Assembly (NCBI RefSeq): GCF_030116705.1
Contig: NZ_JAOTIK010000001.1
Location: 4,244,501 to 4,308,500 of the forward strand
DNA length: 64,000 bases
Direction of reading: 5' to 3'
Source of the DNA: Streptomyces sp. ML-6
Lineage (GTDB): Bacteria; Actinomycetota; Actinomycetes; Streptomycetales; Streptomycetaceae
Shown here in pieces: positions 51,705 to 61,473 of the stretch (within the stretch, counting starts at the first letter, position 1; every line of letters starts with the position of its first letter). The translations under genes were made by a program, and so were the position numbers. The notes beneath the pieces were generated by a model that saw only the letters and a list, made by a program, of their open reading frames with translations, was not told the origin of the DNA and made no database searches.

Positions 51705-52355
51705 TCAGTGGTCCTCGGCCGAGGCGGACGAGTCGTCGGCCGGGGTGGTCCCGGCGTCCTCGCCGTTCTCCGCCTCCGAGCCGGTGGGCTTCCCGGACGG
51801 GCTGGTCGTGCCGGTCGGCTGCGTCTCGGGCGGGGTCGGCAGCGCGCTGGGACCGTAGCCCTCGAAGAAGCTCTTCGCCGGGACCACGAACGCGTCGAGC
51901 GGGACCTCGCCGGTCGAGCTGAACTTGAAGACGACGCGCTGCACGTCGCCGTCCTTGGCGGCCTCCAGGCCGCTCTCGATCACGGCGGAGGCGTTGTCCG
52001 CACCGCCCAGGACCACCTTGTCGCCGGCCTGGATCACGATCGGCCCGGCGCCCTCGGCGGGGGTCAGCTTCACCGGGGTGCTCGAACCCGGCAGGGTGAC
52101 GGTCTCCAGGGTCTGCGGCTTCGTGCCGTTGTTGAACACCGTCGCGGTGACGACGGCCGGGCCCTCGGTGGTGGCTTCGGGCTGGGTGACGACGCTCACG
52201 TTCTGGACGCTGATGTCGCCGATGGTGGTGGCGGCATTGTCCGGCTTGATCTGCAGCGTCGCTGCGTCGTTGCCCGCACCGCACGCGGCGAGCGAGGCGA
52301 TCGAGAACGCGATGGCTGTGGCGGCGAGGGCGCCGTGTCGAAGGCTGCGGCTCAC
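51705..52355 (-). CDS. DUF461-type lipoprotein
   Basis: A 216-residue lipoprotein with lipobox SLAACG (Cys25) and a beta-rich domain (LQIKPDNAATTIGDISVQNV; AVVTATVFNNGTKPQTLETV), followed by a Pro/Thr/Ser/Glu-rich disordered tail from about 165. The domain is related to the copper-chaperone-like PCu(A)C/DUF461 proteins, but the Met/His copper ligands (H-M-x10-M) are not visible, so copper binding is doubtful. GTG 52355 is the likely start. It is convergent with phoP. Confidence 0.78.
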   Translation of the reverse strand: MSRSLRHGALAATAIAFSIASLAACGAGNDAATLQIKPDNAATTIGDISVQNVSVVTQPEATTEGPAVVTATVFNNGTKPQTLETVTLPGSSTPVKLTPAEGAGPIVIQAGDKVVLGGADNASAVIESGLEAAKDGDVQRVVFKFSSTGEVPLDAFVVPAKSFFEGYGPSALPTPPETQPTGTTSPSGKPTGSEAENGEDAGTTPADDSSASAEDH

Positions 52356-53216
52356 GGCGGCGGCAACTCCTTGAACGGTTCGGACTGCGGACGGGGGGCG
52401 GGCGACGTAAAGCCGCCCTAAGGGTGTGTCAGCGGCCTTAGGCTACCGAGCCGCCCCCGCCGTCCCGCACCCGACCCGCCCCTAGGGCTCCCACCGGGGC
52501 TTCCATTCGGACCCGGCCCGGGGTGGGCGCCGCGGCCCCGGCACGGCCGGGCCGGCCGGCCCGGCCAGGACAACGACGGGGCCAGGACACCGAGGGGGTC
52601 GGTGAGATCGGCACGGAGGCCGTGGGATCGGCACGGAGCTCCGGCGAGATCCGGAACAGAGGTCCGGGACAGAGGTCCGGGACAGAGGTCCGGCGAGATC
52701 CGGGGCACGGTTTCGGCGGACTTCCCGACTTACCGGTAACTTCCGCGATCCCTGCCCCTTCGCGGCCCGCGTCCGGCAAAGGTTTGCAGGTCCGCGCGGT
52801 CCGAAACAGGTCGACACACGCCGTTCACATATTGCCGGTGATCAATTCATGGAGCGTGGCGCATTCCATGCGTATAAGCACTCGCATCGGGTTGCTGATC
52901 AATTCCATTGATCGACGCCAGTTACATCCGTACGAGTGATCGATCTCCGAACGGAGGAGGGAAACTCCGGTGTCAGGAATCCGACAAAACGGGACGTTAG
53001 GCCCTTCCAGGGGCCGGTTCCGAGGCGTGTGACGTGCGTGTTTCACCTCGCCCGCACAACCGCTCCGACCTGCGAATACCGCCTCCCGGGAGCCTTCCGC
53101 AGCACGTGCGCGTCGCTGTTGTCAAGCCCCGAGATATGCCCTGACCTGCGAAAACGCCATTCAGGAGAAGCAGTTCTCGTGTTACTCTTGATAGCCACGG
53201 AAGGGGTACCTGTCAC
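52356..53216. other. long gene-free region upstream of carD
   Basis: The longest gene gap in the window (861 bases). It holds a cluster of direct repeats at 52600-52705, including three copies of acagaggtccggg (52656, 52669, 52682) flanked by tccggcgagatccgg on both sides. An AT-richer part (52810-52935) has repeated gatcaattc (about 52839 and 52898). The carD promoter must lie near its right end (gttactcttgatag, 53181-53194), with an AAGGGG ribosome binding site at about 53203. No gene is seen. Confidence 0.6.
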
Positions 53217-53699
53217 ATGACGTTCAAGGTTGGCGACACCGTGGTCTATCCCCATCACGGGGCCGCGCTGATCGAGGCTATCGAAACTCGCCAGATCAAA
53301 GGCGTGGACAAGACCTACTTGGTGCTCAAGGTCGCCCAGGGCGACTTGACGGTTCGTGTGCCGGCGGACAATGCGGAGTTCGTGGGCGTGCGCGACGTGG
53401 TCGGGCAGGAAGGCCTGGACCGGGTCTTCGAGGTGCTTCGCGCACCGTATGCCGAGGAGCCGACGAACTGGTCCCGGCGCTACAAGGCAAACCTCGAGAA
53501 GCTCGCCTCCGGCGATGTCATCAAGGTCGCCGAGGTGGTGCGCGACCTGTGGCGTCGTGAGCGTGAGCGCGGACTGTCCGCGGGTGAGAAGCGCATGCTC
53601 GCCAAGGCTCGCCAGATCCTGGTGAGCGAGCTCGCTCTCGCGGAGAACACCAACGAGGACAAGGCCGAGACCCTGCTCGACGAGGTCCTCGCGTCCTGA
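53217..53699 (+). CDS. carD: CarD-family RNA polymerase-binding regulator
   Basis: A 160-residue protein. The N-terminal Tudor-like domain that binds the RNA polymerase beta subunit starts [20 protein letters not shown]; the C-terminal helical domain ([40 protein letters not shown]) contacts the promoter fork. It stabilises open complexes, notably at rRNA promoters, and is essential in mycobacteria. It precedes ispD, as in other actinobacteria. Confidence 0.96.
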   Translation: MTFKVGDTVVYPHHGAALIEAIETRQIKGVDKTYLVLKVAQGDLTVRVPADNAEFVGVRDVVGQEGLDRVFEVLRAPYAEEPTNWSRRYKANLEKLASGDVIKVAEVVRDLWRRERERGLSAGEKRMLAKARQILVSELALAENTNEDKAETLLDEVLAS

Positions 53700-53843
53700 C
53701 CCGGTTCGCACCGGTTGCAATAAATGTGCCGCAGTGCCCGCTGACGACCGAATTCACGGTATGTCGCCGGGCATTGCGGCATGTCCGGACCCGGTGTGGC
53801 ATGTCCGGATTCGGAACGCCGCCCGTCCGGATTCCGTTTCGAT

Positions 53844-53870
53844 TCACCGATGCGTTGGCTTCATCGGTGA
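53844..53870 (+). terminator. hairpin downstream of carD
   Basis: Perfect 9-bp stem TCACCGATG/CATCGGTGA with 9-base loop, 145 bases past the carD stop. The surrounding gap 53700-54071 has two copies of ggcatgtccgga and no gene; the ispD promoter should lie near 53900-54060. Confidence 0.5.
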
Positions 53871-54071
53871 TGCCCCCGATACGTTGCTCGTGATCTTGTA
53901 CGGCCGAGGCGGCCGATGCAGTCGATCCCGAGCGGCCGGTGCGGTTCGTCCGATTTCGATCGGGTGTCACGGAAAGGGCCCGGTCGAATCGGGGCGTGGC
54001 GCCCGGCTCGCTTGTGGCCATACCCACGTCGACCGTGGAAACAAACATGCCGAAGCTCCGGAGTGCAACCG

Positions 54072-54818
54072 ATGTCTGATCAATCGCGTCCGTACCGCAC
54101 CGCAGCGGTGATTCCCGCGGCCGGTCGCGGCGTGCGGCTCGGCCCCGGCGCCCCCAAGGCGCTGCGCGCGCTGGGCGGGACGCCCATGCTCATCCACGCG
54201 GTACGGGCCATGGCGGCCTCCCGCTCGGTCTCCCTGGTCGTCGTCGTGGCCCCGCCGGACGGCGCCGGCGAGGTCAAGAACCTGCTCGACGAGCACGCCC
54301 TGCCCGAGCGCACCGACTACCTCGTGGTGCCCGGCGGCGGCACCCGGCAGGAGTCCGTGCGCCTCGGTGTCGAGGCCCTGCCCGAGGACGTCTCCGTCGT
54401 CCTCGTCCACGACGCGGCGCGCCCGCTGGTGCCCGTCGACACGGTGGACGCGGTGATCGAGGCGGTGCGCGACGGGGCGCCCGCCGTCGTTCCCGCGCTG
54501 CCGCTCGCCGACACCGTCAAGGAGGTCGAGCCCGGTGCGCAGGGGGAGGCGGAACCGGTGCTCGGCACGCCCGTGCGGGCCAGGCTGCGCGCGGTGCAGA
54601 CCCCGCAGGGCTTCGACCGGGAGACGCTGGTGCGCGCGCACGCGGCCGTCGCCGTGGACGGCGAGGGCGCCACGGACGACGCGGGCATGGTGGAACGGCT
54701 CGGGGCGCCGGTCGTGGTGGTCCCCGGGCACGAGGAGGCGTTCAAGGTGACCCGGCCGCTGGACCTGGTGCTGGCCGAGGCGGTACTCGCGCGCAGGAGG
54801 GCGAACGATGGCTTCTGA
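54072..54818 (+). CDS. ispD: 2-C-methyl-D-erythritol 4-phosphate cytidylyltransferase
   Basis: A 248-residue enzyme of the MEP isoprenoid pathway that forms CDP-methylerythritol from CTP and MEP. The nucleotide loop [20 protein letters not shown], the CTP/Mg site [12 protein letters not shown] and the dimer arm [18 protein letters not shown], with [10 protein letters not shown], are present. ATG 54072 has a GGAG site 9 bases upstream. Its end overlaps ispF by 11 bases, as commonly seen. Confidence 0.95.
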   Translation: MSDQSRPYRTAAVIPAAGRGVRLGPGAPKALRALGGTPMLIHAVRAMAASRSVSLVVVVAPPDGAGEVKNLLDEHALPERTDYLVVPGGGTRQESVRLGVEALPEDVSVVLVHDAARPLVPVDTVDAVIEAVRDGAPAVVPALPLADTVKEVEPGAQGEAEPVLGTPVRARLRAVQTPQGFDRETLVRAHAAVAVDGEGATDDAGMVERLGAPVVVVPGHEEAFKVTRPLDLVLAEAVLARRRANDGF

Positions 54819-55482
54819 GGAGACGGCGGCTTCTGAAGAAACGATGATTCCCGGAATGGCGGCCCCTGGAGCCACGGCTTCCGAGGAGCCGGCTCTCGGA
54901 GTGGCGGCTTCCGAAGGGGCGGTTTCCGGAGTGGCGGCTCCCGGAGTGGCGGCTTCCGAAGGGGCGGCCCCGGAAGGGGCGGCTTCTGCGGAACGGCCCG
55001 CTCCGGTGATCCCGCAGGTCGGGATCGGCACCGACATCCACGCCTTCGAGGAGGGCCGCGAGCTGTGGTGCGCGGGGCTGCTCTGGGAGGGCGAGGGGCC
55101 GGGCCTCGCCGGACACTCCGACGCCGACGTCGTCGCCCACGCCGCGTGCAACGCGCTCTTCTCCGCCGCCGGGCTCGGTGACCTCGGGCAGCACTTCGGC
55201 ACCGGGCGGCCCGAGTGGTCCGGCGCCGCCGGGGTGACCCTGCTGGCCGAGGCGGCGCGGATCGTGCGGGCCGAGGGCTTCGGGATCGGCAACGTCGCGG
55301 TCCAGGTCGTCGGCGTACGGCCGAAGATCGGCAAGCGGCGCGAGGAGGCGCAGCGGGTGCTGTCGGCCGCCGTGGGAGCGCCCGTCTCGCTCTCCGCCGC
55401 CACGTCCGACGGGCTCGGCTTCACCGGGCGGGGCGAGGGCCTCGCCGGGATCGCGACCGCGCTGGTGTACCGCACGGGCTGA
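54808..55482 (+). CDS. ispF: 2-C-methyl-D-erythritol 2,4-cyclodiphosphate synthase with N-terminal extension
   Basis: A 224-residue protein; the catalytic core is only residues ~68-224. It has zinc ligands in GIGTDIHAF (Asp76, His78) and the second His in [18 protein letters not shown], plus [14 protein letters not shown] at the end. The first ~65 residues are a low-complexity Ala/Ser/Glu/Gly extension encoded by repeated ggcggcttccgaaggg-type blocks; usual IspF is about 160 residues. The gene overlaps ispD, so ATG 54808 is the natural start, though translation from a later start cannot be excluded. Confidence 0.93.
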   Translation: MASEETAASEETMIPGMAAPGATASEEPALGVAASEGAVSGVAAPGVAASEGAAPEGAASAERPAPVIPQVGIGTDIHAFEEGRELWCAGLLWEGEGPGLAGHSDADVVAHAACNALFSAAGLGDLGQHFGTGRPEWSGAAGVTLLAEAARIVRAEGFGIGNVAVQVVGVRPKIGKRREEAQRVLSAAVGAPVSLSAATSDGLGFTGRGEGLAGIATALVYRTG

Positions 55483-55677
55483 CACTCGTACGGCCCTGGC
55501 GCCCGTACGGTCCTGACCTGACCTGGCCTGACCCGCCGGGACCGCTGCCGCAAGCCCGGCCCGGGCCCGTCGTAGCCGGTGTTGACCCTTCCGGTGGGCA
55601 GGGCCGGGAAGCGGAGGGACCGGGCCGGGGTTGGGGTACGGGTAGGAGCAACACCGATCCCCTGGAGGACCTACGCC

Positions 55678-56082
55678 ATGACCGCCGCCCTCTCCGACAA
55701 GCTCAAGGCGCTTCTCGACACCCCGGTCTTCGTCACCGTCGCCACCATCCAGCCCGACGGCAGTCCCCAGGTCTCCCCGGTCTGGGTCAAGCGCGACGGC
55801 GACGACGTGCTCATCTCGACGACGGTCGGCCGCCGCAAGGAGAAGAACCTGCGCCGCGACCCGCGGGTCACCGTCGTCGTGCAGCCCTTCGACGCCCCGT
55901 ACACGTACGCCGAGATCCGCGGCACCGCCGAGCTGACCACCGAGGGCGGACCGGAGCTCATCGAGGAGCTGTCCACGAAGTACACCGGCAAGAAGTACGC
56001 GGAGTTCAACCCCTCGTCCGTCGACGACGCCCAGCGGGTGGTCGTCCGGATCACCCCGCGGAAGGTCGTCGGACACCTCTGA
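55678..56082 (+). CDS. PPOX-class F420/flavin-dependent protein
   Basis: A 134-residue split-barrel protein of the pyridoxamine-phosphate-oxidase-like superfamily: FVTVATIQPDGSPQVSPVWV, then DDVLISTTVGRRKEKNLRRD and VTVVVQPFDAPYTYAEIRGT. Small actinobacterial members of this type often bind F420 rather than FMN. Substrate unknown. ATG 55678 has a TGGAGG site 9 bases upstream. Confidence 0.88.
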   Translation: MTAALSDKLKALLDTPVFVTVATIQPDGSPQVSPVWVKRDGDDVLISTTVGRRKEKNLRRDPRVTVVVQPFDAPYTYAEIRGTAELTTEGGPELIEELSTKYTGKKYAEFNPSSVDDAQRVVVRITPRKVVGHL

Positions 56083-56176
56083 GGGCACCCGGCCGGGAAC
56101 ACCGCCGCGAGAAACTTTTTCCCCGCGATCCCCAAGGGGTCGCGGGGCACTGGTGCGCGCCCACTACCCTTGAGGC

Positions 56177-57580
56177 GTGACTATTCGCCTGTACGACACC
56201 AGCGCCCGGCAGACCCGTGATTTCGTCCCGCTCACGGCGGGCTGTGTCTCGATCTACCTTTGTGGCGCGACCGTCCAGGCCGCCCCGCACATCGGACACA
56301 TCCGGTCGGGGCTGAACTTCGACATCATGCGCCGCTGGTTCGAGTACCGGGGCTACGACGTCACGTTCATCAGGAACGTCACCGACATCGACGACAAGAT
56401 CATCACGAAGGCCGCCGACCAGGGCCGCCCGTGGTGGTCGATCGGGTACGAGAACGAGCGGGCCTTCAACGCCGGTTACGACGCGCTCGGCTGCCTCCCG
56501 CCGACCTGCGAACCGCGTGCGACCGGCCACGTCCCCGAGATGATCGAGATGATGCGGGGTCTGATCGAGCGCGGTCACGCCTACGAGGCCGACGGCAACG
56601 TCTACTTCGACGTGCGCTCCTTCCCCGGCTACCTGGAGCTGTCCAACCAGGACCTGGACGACCTGCGCCAGCCGTCCGGCGAGGGCGAGACCGGCAAGCG
56701 CGACCAGCGCGACTTCGCCATGTGGAAGGCGGCCAGGCCGGGCGAGCCCAGCTGGGAGACCCCGTGGGGCCGCGGTCGCCCCGGCTGGCACCTGGAGTGC
56801 TCCGCCATGGCGCACAAGTACCTCGGCACCGCCTTCGACATCCACGGCGGCGGCATCGACCTGATCTTCCCGCACCACGAGAACGAGATCGCCCAGGCCA
56901 AGGCGTACGGCGACGAGTTCGCGAAGTACTGGGTGCACAACGGCTGGGTCACCATGGCCGGCGAGAAGATGTCGAAGTCGCTGGGCAACTCCGTGCTGGT
57001 CAGCGAGATGGTCAAGGTGTGGCGCCCGATCGTGCTGCGCTACTACCTCGGCACCCCGCACTACCGGTCGATGATCGAGTACAGCGAGGAGGCCCTGCGC
57101 GAGGCCGAGTCCGCGTTCGCGCGGATCGAGGGCTTCGTGCAGCGGGTCACCGAGAAGGCGGGCGAGACGGTCGAGCCCGCCACCGAGGTGCCGCCGGCCT
57201 TCGCCGAGGCGATGGACGACGACCTGGGCGTCCCGCAGGCGCTCGCGATCGTCCACACCACGGTCCGCCAGGGCAACTCCGCGCTCGCCGCCGACGACAA
57301 GGAGGCGGCCGTCGCCCGGCTCGCGGAGGTCCGCGCGATGCTCGGCGTCCTCGGCCTCGACCCGCTCGACGAGCACTGGGCGGGCGAGAGCGACCGCGGC
57401 GACGACCTGCACGGGGTGGTCGACACGCTCGTACGGCTCGTGCTGGACCAGCGCGAGGCCGCCCGCGCCCGCAAGGACTGGCCCGCCGCCGACGCCATCC
57501 GCGACCAGCTGGGCCAGTCCGGACTCGTCATCGAGGACGGCCCGACCGGGCCGCGGTGGACGCTCGGCCCGCGGCAGTAG
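56177..57580 (+). CDS. cysS: cysteinyl-tRNA synthetase
   Basis: A 467-residue class I synthetase. The HIGH motif is AAPHIGHIRSG (38-41), KMSKS is GEKMSKSLGNS, and zinc ligands include Cys29 (YLCGATVQ), the Cys in WHLECSAMA and FPHHENEIAQ. Length is normal. GTG 56177 has TACCCT (56165-56170) 6 bases upstream and no ribosome binding site, so a leaderless mRNA is predicted. It is distinct from MshC, which shares the fold but makes mycothiol. Confidence 0.96.
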   Translation: MTIRLYDTSARQTRDFVPLTAGCVSIYLCGATVQAAPHIGHIRSGLNFDIMRRWFEYRGYDVTFIRNVTDIDDKIITKAADQGRPWWSIGYENERAFNAGYDALGCLPPTCEPRATGHVPEMIEMMRGLIERGHAYEADGNVYFDVRSFPGYLELSNQDLDDLRQPSGEGETGKRDQRDFAMWKAARPGEPSWETPWGRGRPGWHLECSAMAHKYLGTAFDIHGGGIDLIFPHHENEIAQAKAYGDEFAKYWVHNGWVTMAGEKMSKSLGNSVLVSEMVKVWRPIVLRYYLGTPHYRSMIEYSEEALREAESAFARIEGFVQRVTEKAGETVEPATEVPPAFAEAMDDDLGVPQALAIVHTTVRQGNSALAADDKEAAVARLAEVRAMLGVLGLDPLDEHWAGESDRGDDLHGVVDTLVRLVLDQREAARARKDWPAADAIRDQLGQSGLVIEDGPTGPRWTLGPRQ

Positions 57581-57590
57581 CCGCCCCCAT

Positions 57591-57616
57591 GTGCCGCCCG
57601 GCGTTCCGGGCGGCAC
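57591..57616 (+). terminator. terminator of cysS
   Basis: Perfect 10-bp stem gtgccgcccg/cgggcggcac with 6-base loop, 11 bases past the cysS stop. Confidence 0.7.
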
Positions 57617-57676
57617 ACTTCACTTACGCACGCATGTCCGAGAGACATGTCTGAGAAGCAACGAAACAGGTAGGTC

Positions 57677-58633
57677 ATGGCCGGGAACAGCCAGCGCAGG
57701 AACCGCCGGACGTCCAACAAGAAGGGCGCGCAGGTCGGCAGCGGTGGGCAGCGACGCCGTGGCCTGGAGGGCAAGGGCCCGACGCCGCCGGCCTCCGCCC
57801 GCAAGGGACACAAGAAGAACCGCATCGCCAACGCCCAGGCCAAGCAGGCCGCGGCACGCCGCCCCGCACCGCGCCGCGGCGGCGTCAAGGGCACCTCCGA
57901 GATGGTCGTCGGCCGCAACCCGGTCTACGAGGCCCTGCGCGACGGCGTCCCGGCGACGACCCTGTACGTCCAGCAGTACATCGACAACGACGAGCGGGTC
58001 CGCGAGGCGCTCCAGCTCGCCGGCGCGCGCGGCAACGTCAACCTGATGGAGGCCCCGCGCCCCGAGCTGGACCGGATGACGAACGGCCTGAACCACCAGG
58101 GCCTCGTCCTCCAGGTCCCGCCGTACGAGTACGCGCACCCGGAGGACCTCACCGCCGCCGCGTACGACAACGGCGAGGACCCCCTCATCGTCGCCCTCGA
58201 CGGGGTCACCGACCCGCGCAACCTGGGTGCGATCGTCCGCTCCGTCTCCGCCTTCGGCGGCCACGGCGTGGTCGTGCCCGAGCGGCGCGCGGCCGGGATG
58301 ACGGCGGGCGCCTGGAAGTCCTCGGCGGGCACGGCGGCGCGCACGCCGGTCTCCCGGGTGACGAACCTGACCCGGGCCCTGGAGGGCTACCAGAAGGCCG
58401 GTCTCACGGTCGTCGGCCTCGCCGCCGACGGCGAGCACACCGTCGAGGACCTGGAGGAGCTCGCCGGTCCCGTCGTCATCGTCATCGGCAGCGAGGGCAA
58501 GGGCCTGGGCCGCCTGGTCGGCGAGACCTGCGACTACCGGGTCCGCATCTCGATGCCGGGCGGCGCGGAGTCGCTGAACGCCGGGGTGGCGGCCGGGATC
58601 GTCCTGTACGAGGTCGCCCGCCGCCGGGCCTGA
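57677..58633 (+). CDS. rlmB: 23S rRNA 2'-O-ribose methyltransferase (RlmB/SpoU family)
   Basis: A 318-residue protein. An N-terminal Arg/Lys/Gly/Gln-rich extension (about 1-75), common in actinobacterial members, precedes the substrate-binding domain (MVVGRNPVYEALRDGVPATT) and the SPOUT knot with motif 1 DPRNLGAIVRS, motif 2 IGSEGKGLGRL and motif 3 ISMPGGAESLNAGVAAGIVL. It methylates a ribose in 23S rRNA; the exact site (G2251 in E. coli) is assumed. It follows cysS, the usual order. Confidence 0.93.
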   Translation: MAGNSQRRNRRTSNKKGAQVGSGGQRRRGLEGKGPTPPASARKGHKKNRIANAQAKQAAARRPAPRRGGVKGTSEMVVGRNPVYEALRDGVPATTLYVQQYIDNDERVREALQLAGARGNVNLMEAPRPELDRMTNGLNHQGLVLQVPPYEYAHPEDLTAAAYDNGEDPLIVALDGVTDPRNLGAIVRSVSAFGGHGVVVPERRAAGMTAGAWKSSAGTAARTPVSRVTNLTRALEGYQKAGLTVVGLAADGEHTVEDLEELAGPVVIVIGSEGKGLGRLVGETCDYRVRISMPGGAESLNAGVAAGIVLYEVARRRA

Positions 58634-58750
58634 GCGGCCCACCCGTCCGGGGGCGGCCGACCGGAGCAGCCCCCCGCCGGACCCCGTTGACGGGTCTCGG
58701 ACACATCGGGCCCGTCAAGGCAGTGTCCTAACCACACATCACTCGGTTAG

Positions 58751-60442
58751 ATGAGTGTGGACACCAGAACGCCTCGGTTCGACGAACTACCGGCCCTGAG
58801 CATGACCAAGGTGGACTGCGATCCTGCGCAGGTCATCGTCAACCACGCCAGCTTCCGGGTGCAGCTCGCCCCCGGCCAGCGCGCCCGGCTGCGCGGTCTG
58901 GCGCCCGTCGGCGCGCCCAGGATCCCTGCCATGAGCGCCGGCGCGGGGACGGCGCGCGGCCGGCGCGCGCCCGTCGTGTGGAGCGGCAGGTCCGCCCCCG
59001 GCGACCCCGGCGCCACCGGGCTCCTCCAGGCCGTGCGCAACTCCACCGCGGGCCGCCCGGGAGCCGGGTACGACTCCTACGACCCCTACGCGGCCCCGGA
59101 GTTCGACGGCGGGCAGACCCCCGGCGGCATCGACTGCCTGGAGGAGACCCAGCCCAACCCCGTCATCACCGCGCCCCAGCAGCCGGGCCCCTACGGCAAC
59201 GGCCCCCTGCTGCCGCCCATGCGTCGGGCGGTCGGCGCCTACGACCCCGTGGACAGCCCGCCGTACGGAACACCGGCGTACGCGGCGAATGGCTTCGCGG
59301 CGGACGGCTTCGACGAGGGCGGTTTCGCCGCGAACGGCTTCGACGAGGGCGGTTTCGACGAGGACGGCTACGAGGAGGCGGAGGACCGGGGCGGGCGCCA
59401 CGGCGACTCCGTCCGGCACGCCTACTACCCGGGCCGCCGGATGAACCTCGGCGTCGTGCTGCTGCCGCTGCGGGTCTTCCTGGGCTTCATCTCCATCTAC
59501 GCCGGCATGGGCAAGCTGTGCGACCCCGTCTTCTTCGACGGCGGTGAGCGCGGCTCCATGGTCAAGTGGCTGAACGCGCTGCACCCCTGGGAGACGGCCG
59601 AGCCGCTGCGCGACTTCGCGCTCTCCCACCCGGTCGGTGCCGGGCTGACCGTCGCCTTCCTCCAGGTCGTCGTCGGGGTGCTCACCGTCCTCGGCCTCTG
59701 GCAGCGGGTCTCCGCCGCGGTCGGCGCGCTCCTGTCCGCCGCCCTGCTGGTCACCGTCAGCTGGCGCAGCGTCGCCGTCTACGACGCGCCGGACATCATC
59801 TACCTCGCCGCCTGGAGCCCGCTGATCATCGCGGGCGCGCCGGTCTACTCCGTCGACGGGCGGCTCGCGGGCGAGGCGTGGCGCAGGCTCGGCCCGCGCT
59901 CGGCGATCTGGGAGCTGCGCCGCCGGGTGCTGCGCCGGGGGGCCGTCGTGGCCTCCGTCGTCGTCGGCCTCACCCTGCTGGTGGGTTCCCTGCTCGGTGG
60001 CGCGGTGCGTTCCTCCGTGGTCGTCACCGTGCCCGGCCCGAACGGCGAGCCGACCAACCGGCTGCCCGGCTCCCCGCTGCCCGAGGAGTCCCGCAGCGGC
60101 CGGGCCACGCAGTCGCCCGCCGGCGAGCGGCCCGTACCGTCCCGCAGCGTCGCCCCCACCACCCCCACGGCGGGAGCGTCCACGCCCGCCTCGGACACCG
60201 TCCGCGAGTCGTCCGGCCGGACGGCCGGGGCGGGGCAGCCCAGCCAGACGCAGGGCACGAGCCAGCAGGTGCCGCCGCAGACGGCACCGCAGGAGCCCCC
60301 GGCCGCCAGCAGCTCGGGCCCGACGTCCTCCGGCTCCACGGGCACGGGTGGCGGTTCCTCCGGCGGCGGCCCGGACGACGGCGATTCCACCGGGGGTTCC
60401 TCCTCCGGCGGCCAGAACCCCATCGGCGGCCTGCTCGGCTGA
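58751..60442 (+). CDS. DoxX-family membrane protein with long disordered termini
   Basis: A 563-residue protein. The DoxX-like four-helix membrane domain spans about 232-375 (LRVFLGFISIYAGMGKLCDP; AFLQVVVGVLTVLGLWQRVS). A further single helix (about 400-420) leads to a Ser/Gly/Pro/Thr-rich extracellular tail of ~135 residues. The N-terminal ~230 residues are cytoplasmic and contain FDEGGF/NGFDEGG repeats. DoxX proteins have been linked to thiol-redox and membrane stress control in mycobacteria. ATG 58751 was taken as start. Confidence 0.86.
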   Translation: MSVDTRTPRFDELPALSMTKVDCDPAQVIVNHASFRVQLAPGQRARLRGLAPVGAPRIPAMSAGAGTARGRRAPVVWSGRSAPGDPGATGLLQAVRNSTAGRPGAGYDSYDPYAAPEFDGGQTPGGIDCLEETQPNPVITAPQQPGPYGNGPLLPPMRRAVGAYDPVDSPPYGTPAYAANGFAADGFDEGGFAANGFDEGGFDEDGYEEAEDRGGRHGDSVRHAYYPGRRMNLGVVLLPLRVFLGFISIYAGMGKLCDPVFFDGGERGSMVKWLNALHPWETAEPLRDFALSHPVGAGLTVAFLQVVVGVLTVLGLWQRVSAAVGALLSAALLVTVSWRSVAVYDAPDIIYLAAWSPLIIAGAPVYSVDGRLAGEAWRRLGPRSAIWELRRRVLRRGAVVASVVVGLTLLVGSLLGGAVRSSVVVTVPGPNGEPTNRLPGSPLPEESRSGRATQSPAGERPVPSRSVAPTTPTAGASTPASDTVRESSGRTAGAGQPSQTQGTSQQVPPQTAPQEPPAASSSGPTSSGSTGTGGGSSGGGPDDGDSTGGSSSGGQNPIGGLLG

Positions 60443-60514
60443 GCCACCGATGGCAGGGCCGTGGGTACCGGGCGGGGAGGCCCGGCCCACGGCCCGTACG
60501 CCGACCCGGCACGC

Positions 60515-60555
60515 AAAGGGGCGGTCACCGGTTCGTTCCGGTGACCGCCCCTTTT
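60515..60555 (+). terminator. strong intrinsic terminator after the DoxX gene
   Basis: Perfect 17-bp stem (60515-60531 with 60538-60554), loop ttcgtt, ending in a TTTT run. Confidence 0.88.
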
Positions 60556-60728
60556 GTGCGATTGAGGCGGACGCCTGTCCGCTGCCACCCGTACTGCCTC
60601 TGCCGCCCCGTACGGCCCTCCTGCGGCTCCGGTACGGGCTTCTCGTGGCTCTGGGCGGGCTTCCCGCCGCTTCGGCACGGCTTTCCGCCGCCCCGTACCG
60701 CTTGCTTCCTGTCGTGACCGCTTGCTTC

Positions 60729-61439
60729 CTATCGGGCGCCGAGTTCCTTGGCCGCCTCGGTCAGGTCCTTCGCCGTGTCGATGGCCCGCCAGTACGCCCC
60801 TTGCGGCAGCGGGTACCCGGCGAGCCTGCGCTCACGGGCCAGCCCGGGGAACGTCGTCCGCTCGTGGTCGCCCCGGTCCGGCAGCAGTTTCGTGAACGCC
60901 GGGGAGAAGACGTACACCCCGGCGTTGATCAGGTACGGCGAGGGCGGCGACTCGATGAAGTCGGTGATGTGCCCGAACGCGTCCGTCTCCACGGCACCCC
61001 AGGGGATGCGGGGACGGGCCAGGGCCAGGGTGGCGGTCGCGTCGCGTTCGGTGTGGAACGCGGCCATCTCGCGCAGGGAGAAGCGCGTCCAGATGTCGCC
61101 GTTGGTGGCGTACCAGGGCTGTTCGGGGTCGGGCAGCCGGGCGGCCGCGTACTTCAGTCCGCCGCCGCGTCCCAGCGGCTCGGACTCCACGACGGTGGTC
61201 ACGCGCAGCGGCAGCACCGCGGAGGCCAGCCACTCCTGCAGCACCTCGGCCAGGTGACCGCACGACACCACGGCGTCGGTCACGCCCTCGGCGGCCAGCC
61301 AGGAAAGCTGATGGCCGATGATCGGAGTCCCGGTGCCCGGGATCTCGACCATCGGCTTGGGGCGGTCATCGGTGTACGGGCGCAGGCGCGACCCCTGGCC
61401 GCCTGCCAGGACCACGGCCTGCGTCGGATACGTATGCAT
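60729..61439 (-). CDS. sugar-1-phosphate nucleotidyltransferase
   Basis: A 236-residue single-domain nucleotidyltransferase: QAVVLAGGQGSRLRPYTDDR (nucleotide loop), KPMVEIPGTGTPIIGHQLSW, TNGDIWTRF (metal Asp) and YLINAGVYVFSP. It resembles GDP-mannose pyrophosphorylase-like or dTDP-glucose synthase cores without the C-terminal hexapeptide domain. Sugar unknown. On the minus strand TATCGT (61452-61447) lies 7 bases before ATG 61439, so a leaderless start there is preferred to GTG 61448. Confidence 0.88.
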   Translation of the reverse strand: MHTYPTQAVVLAGGQGSRLRPYTDDRPKPMVEIPGTGTPIIGHQLSWLAAEGVTDAVVSCGHLAEVLQEWLASAVLPLRVTTVVESEPLGRGGGLKYAAARLPDPEQPWYATNGDIWTRFSLREMAAFHTERDATATLALARPRIPWGAVETDAFGHITDFIESPPSPYLINAGVYVFSPAFTKLLPDRGDHERTTFPGLARERRLAGYPLPQGAYWRAIDTAKDLTEAAKELGAR

Positions 61440-61473
61440 GCCAGGCACGATAGGCGGTGCCCGGAACGTCCGG

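Noticed and set aside
51705..52355. Copper-chaperone (PCu(A)C) assignment for the lipoprotein next to phoP
   Set aside because: The general fold pattern fits DUF461, but the Met/His copper-binding motif is not visible, so copper binding was not claimed.
53521..54048. A 175-codon minus-strand frame between carD and ispD
   Set aside because: It is antisense to carD at one end, has no family resemblance, and its composition looks like non-coding DNA.
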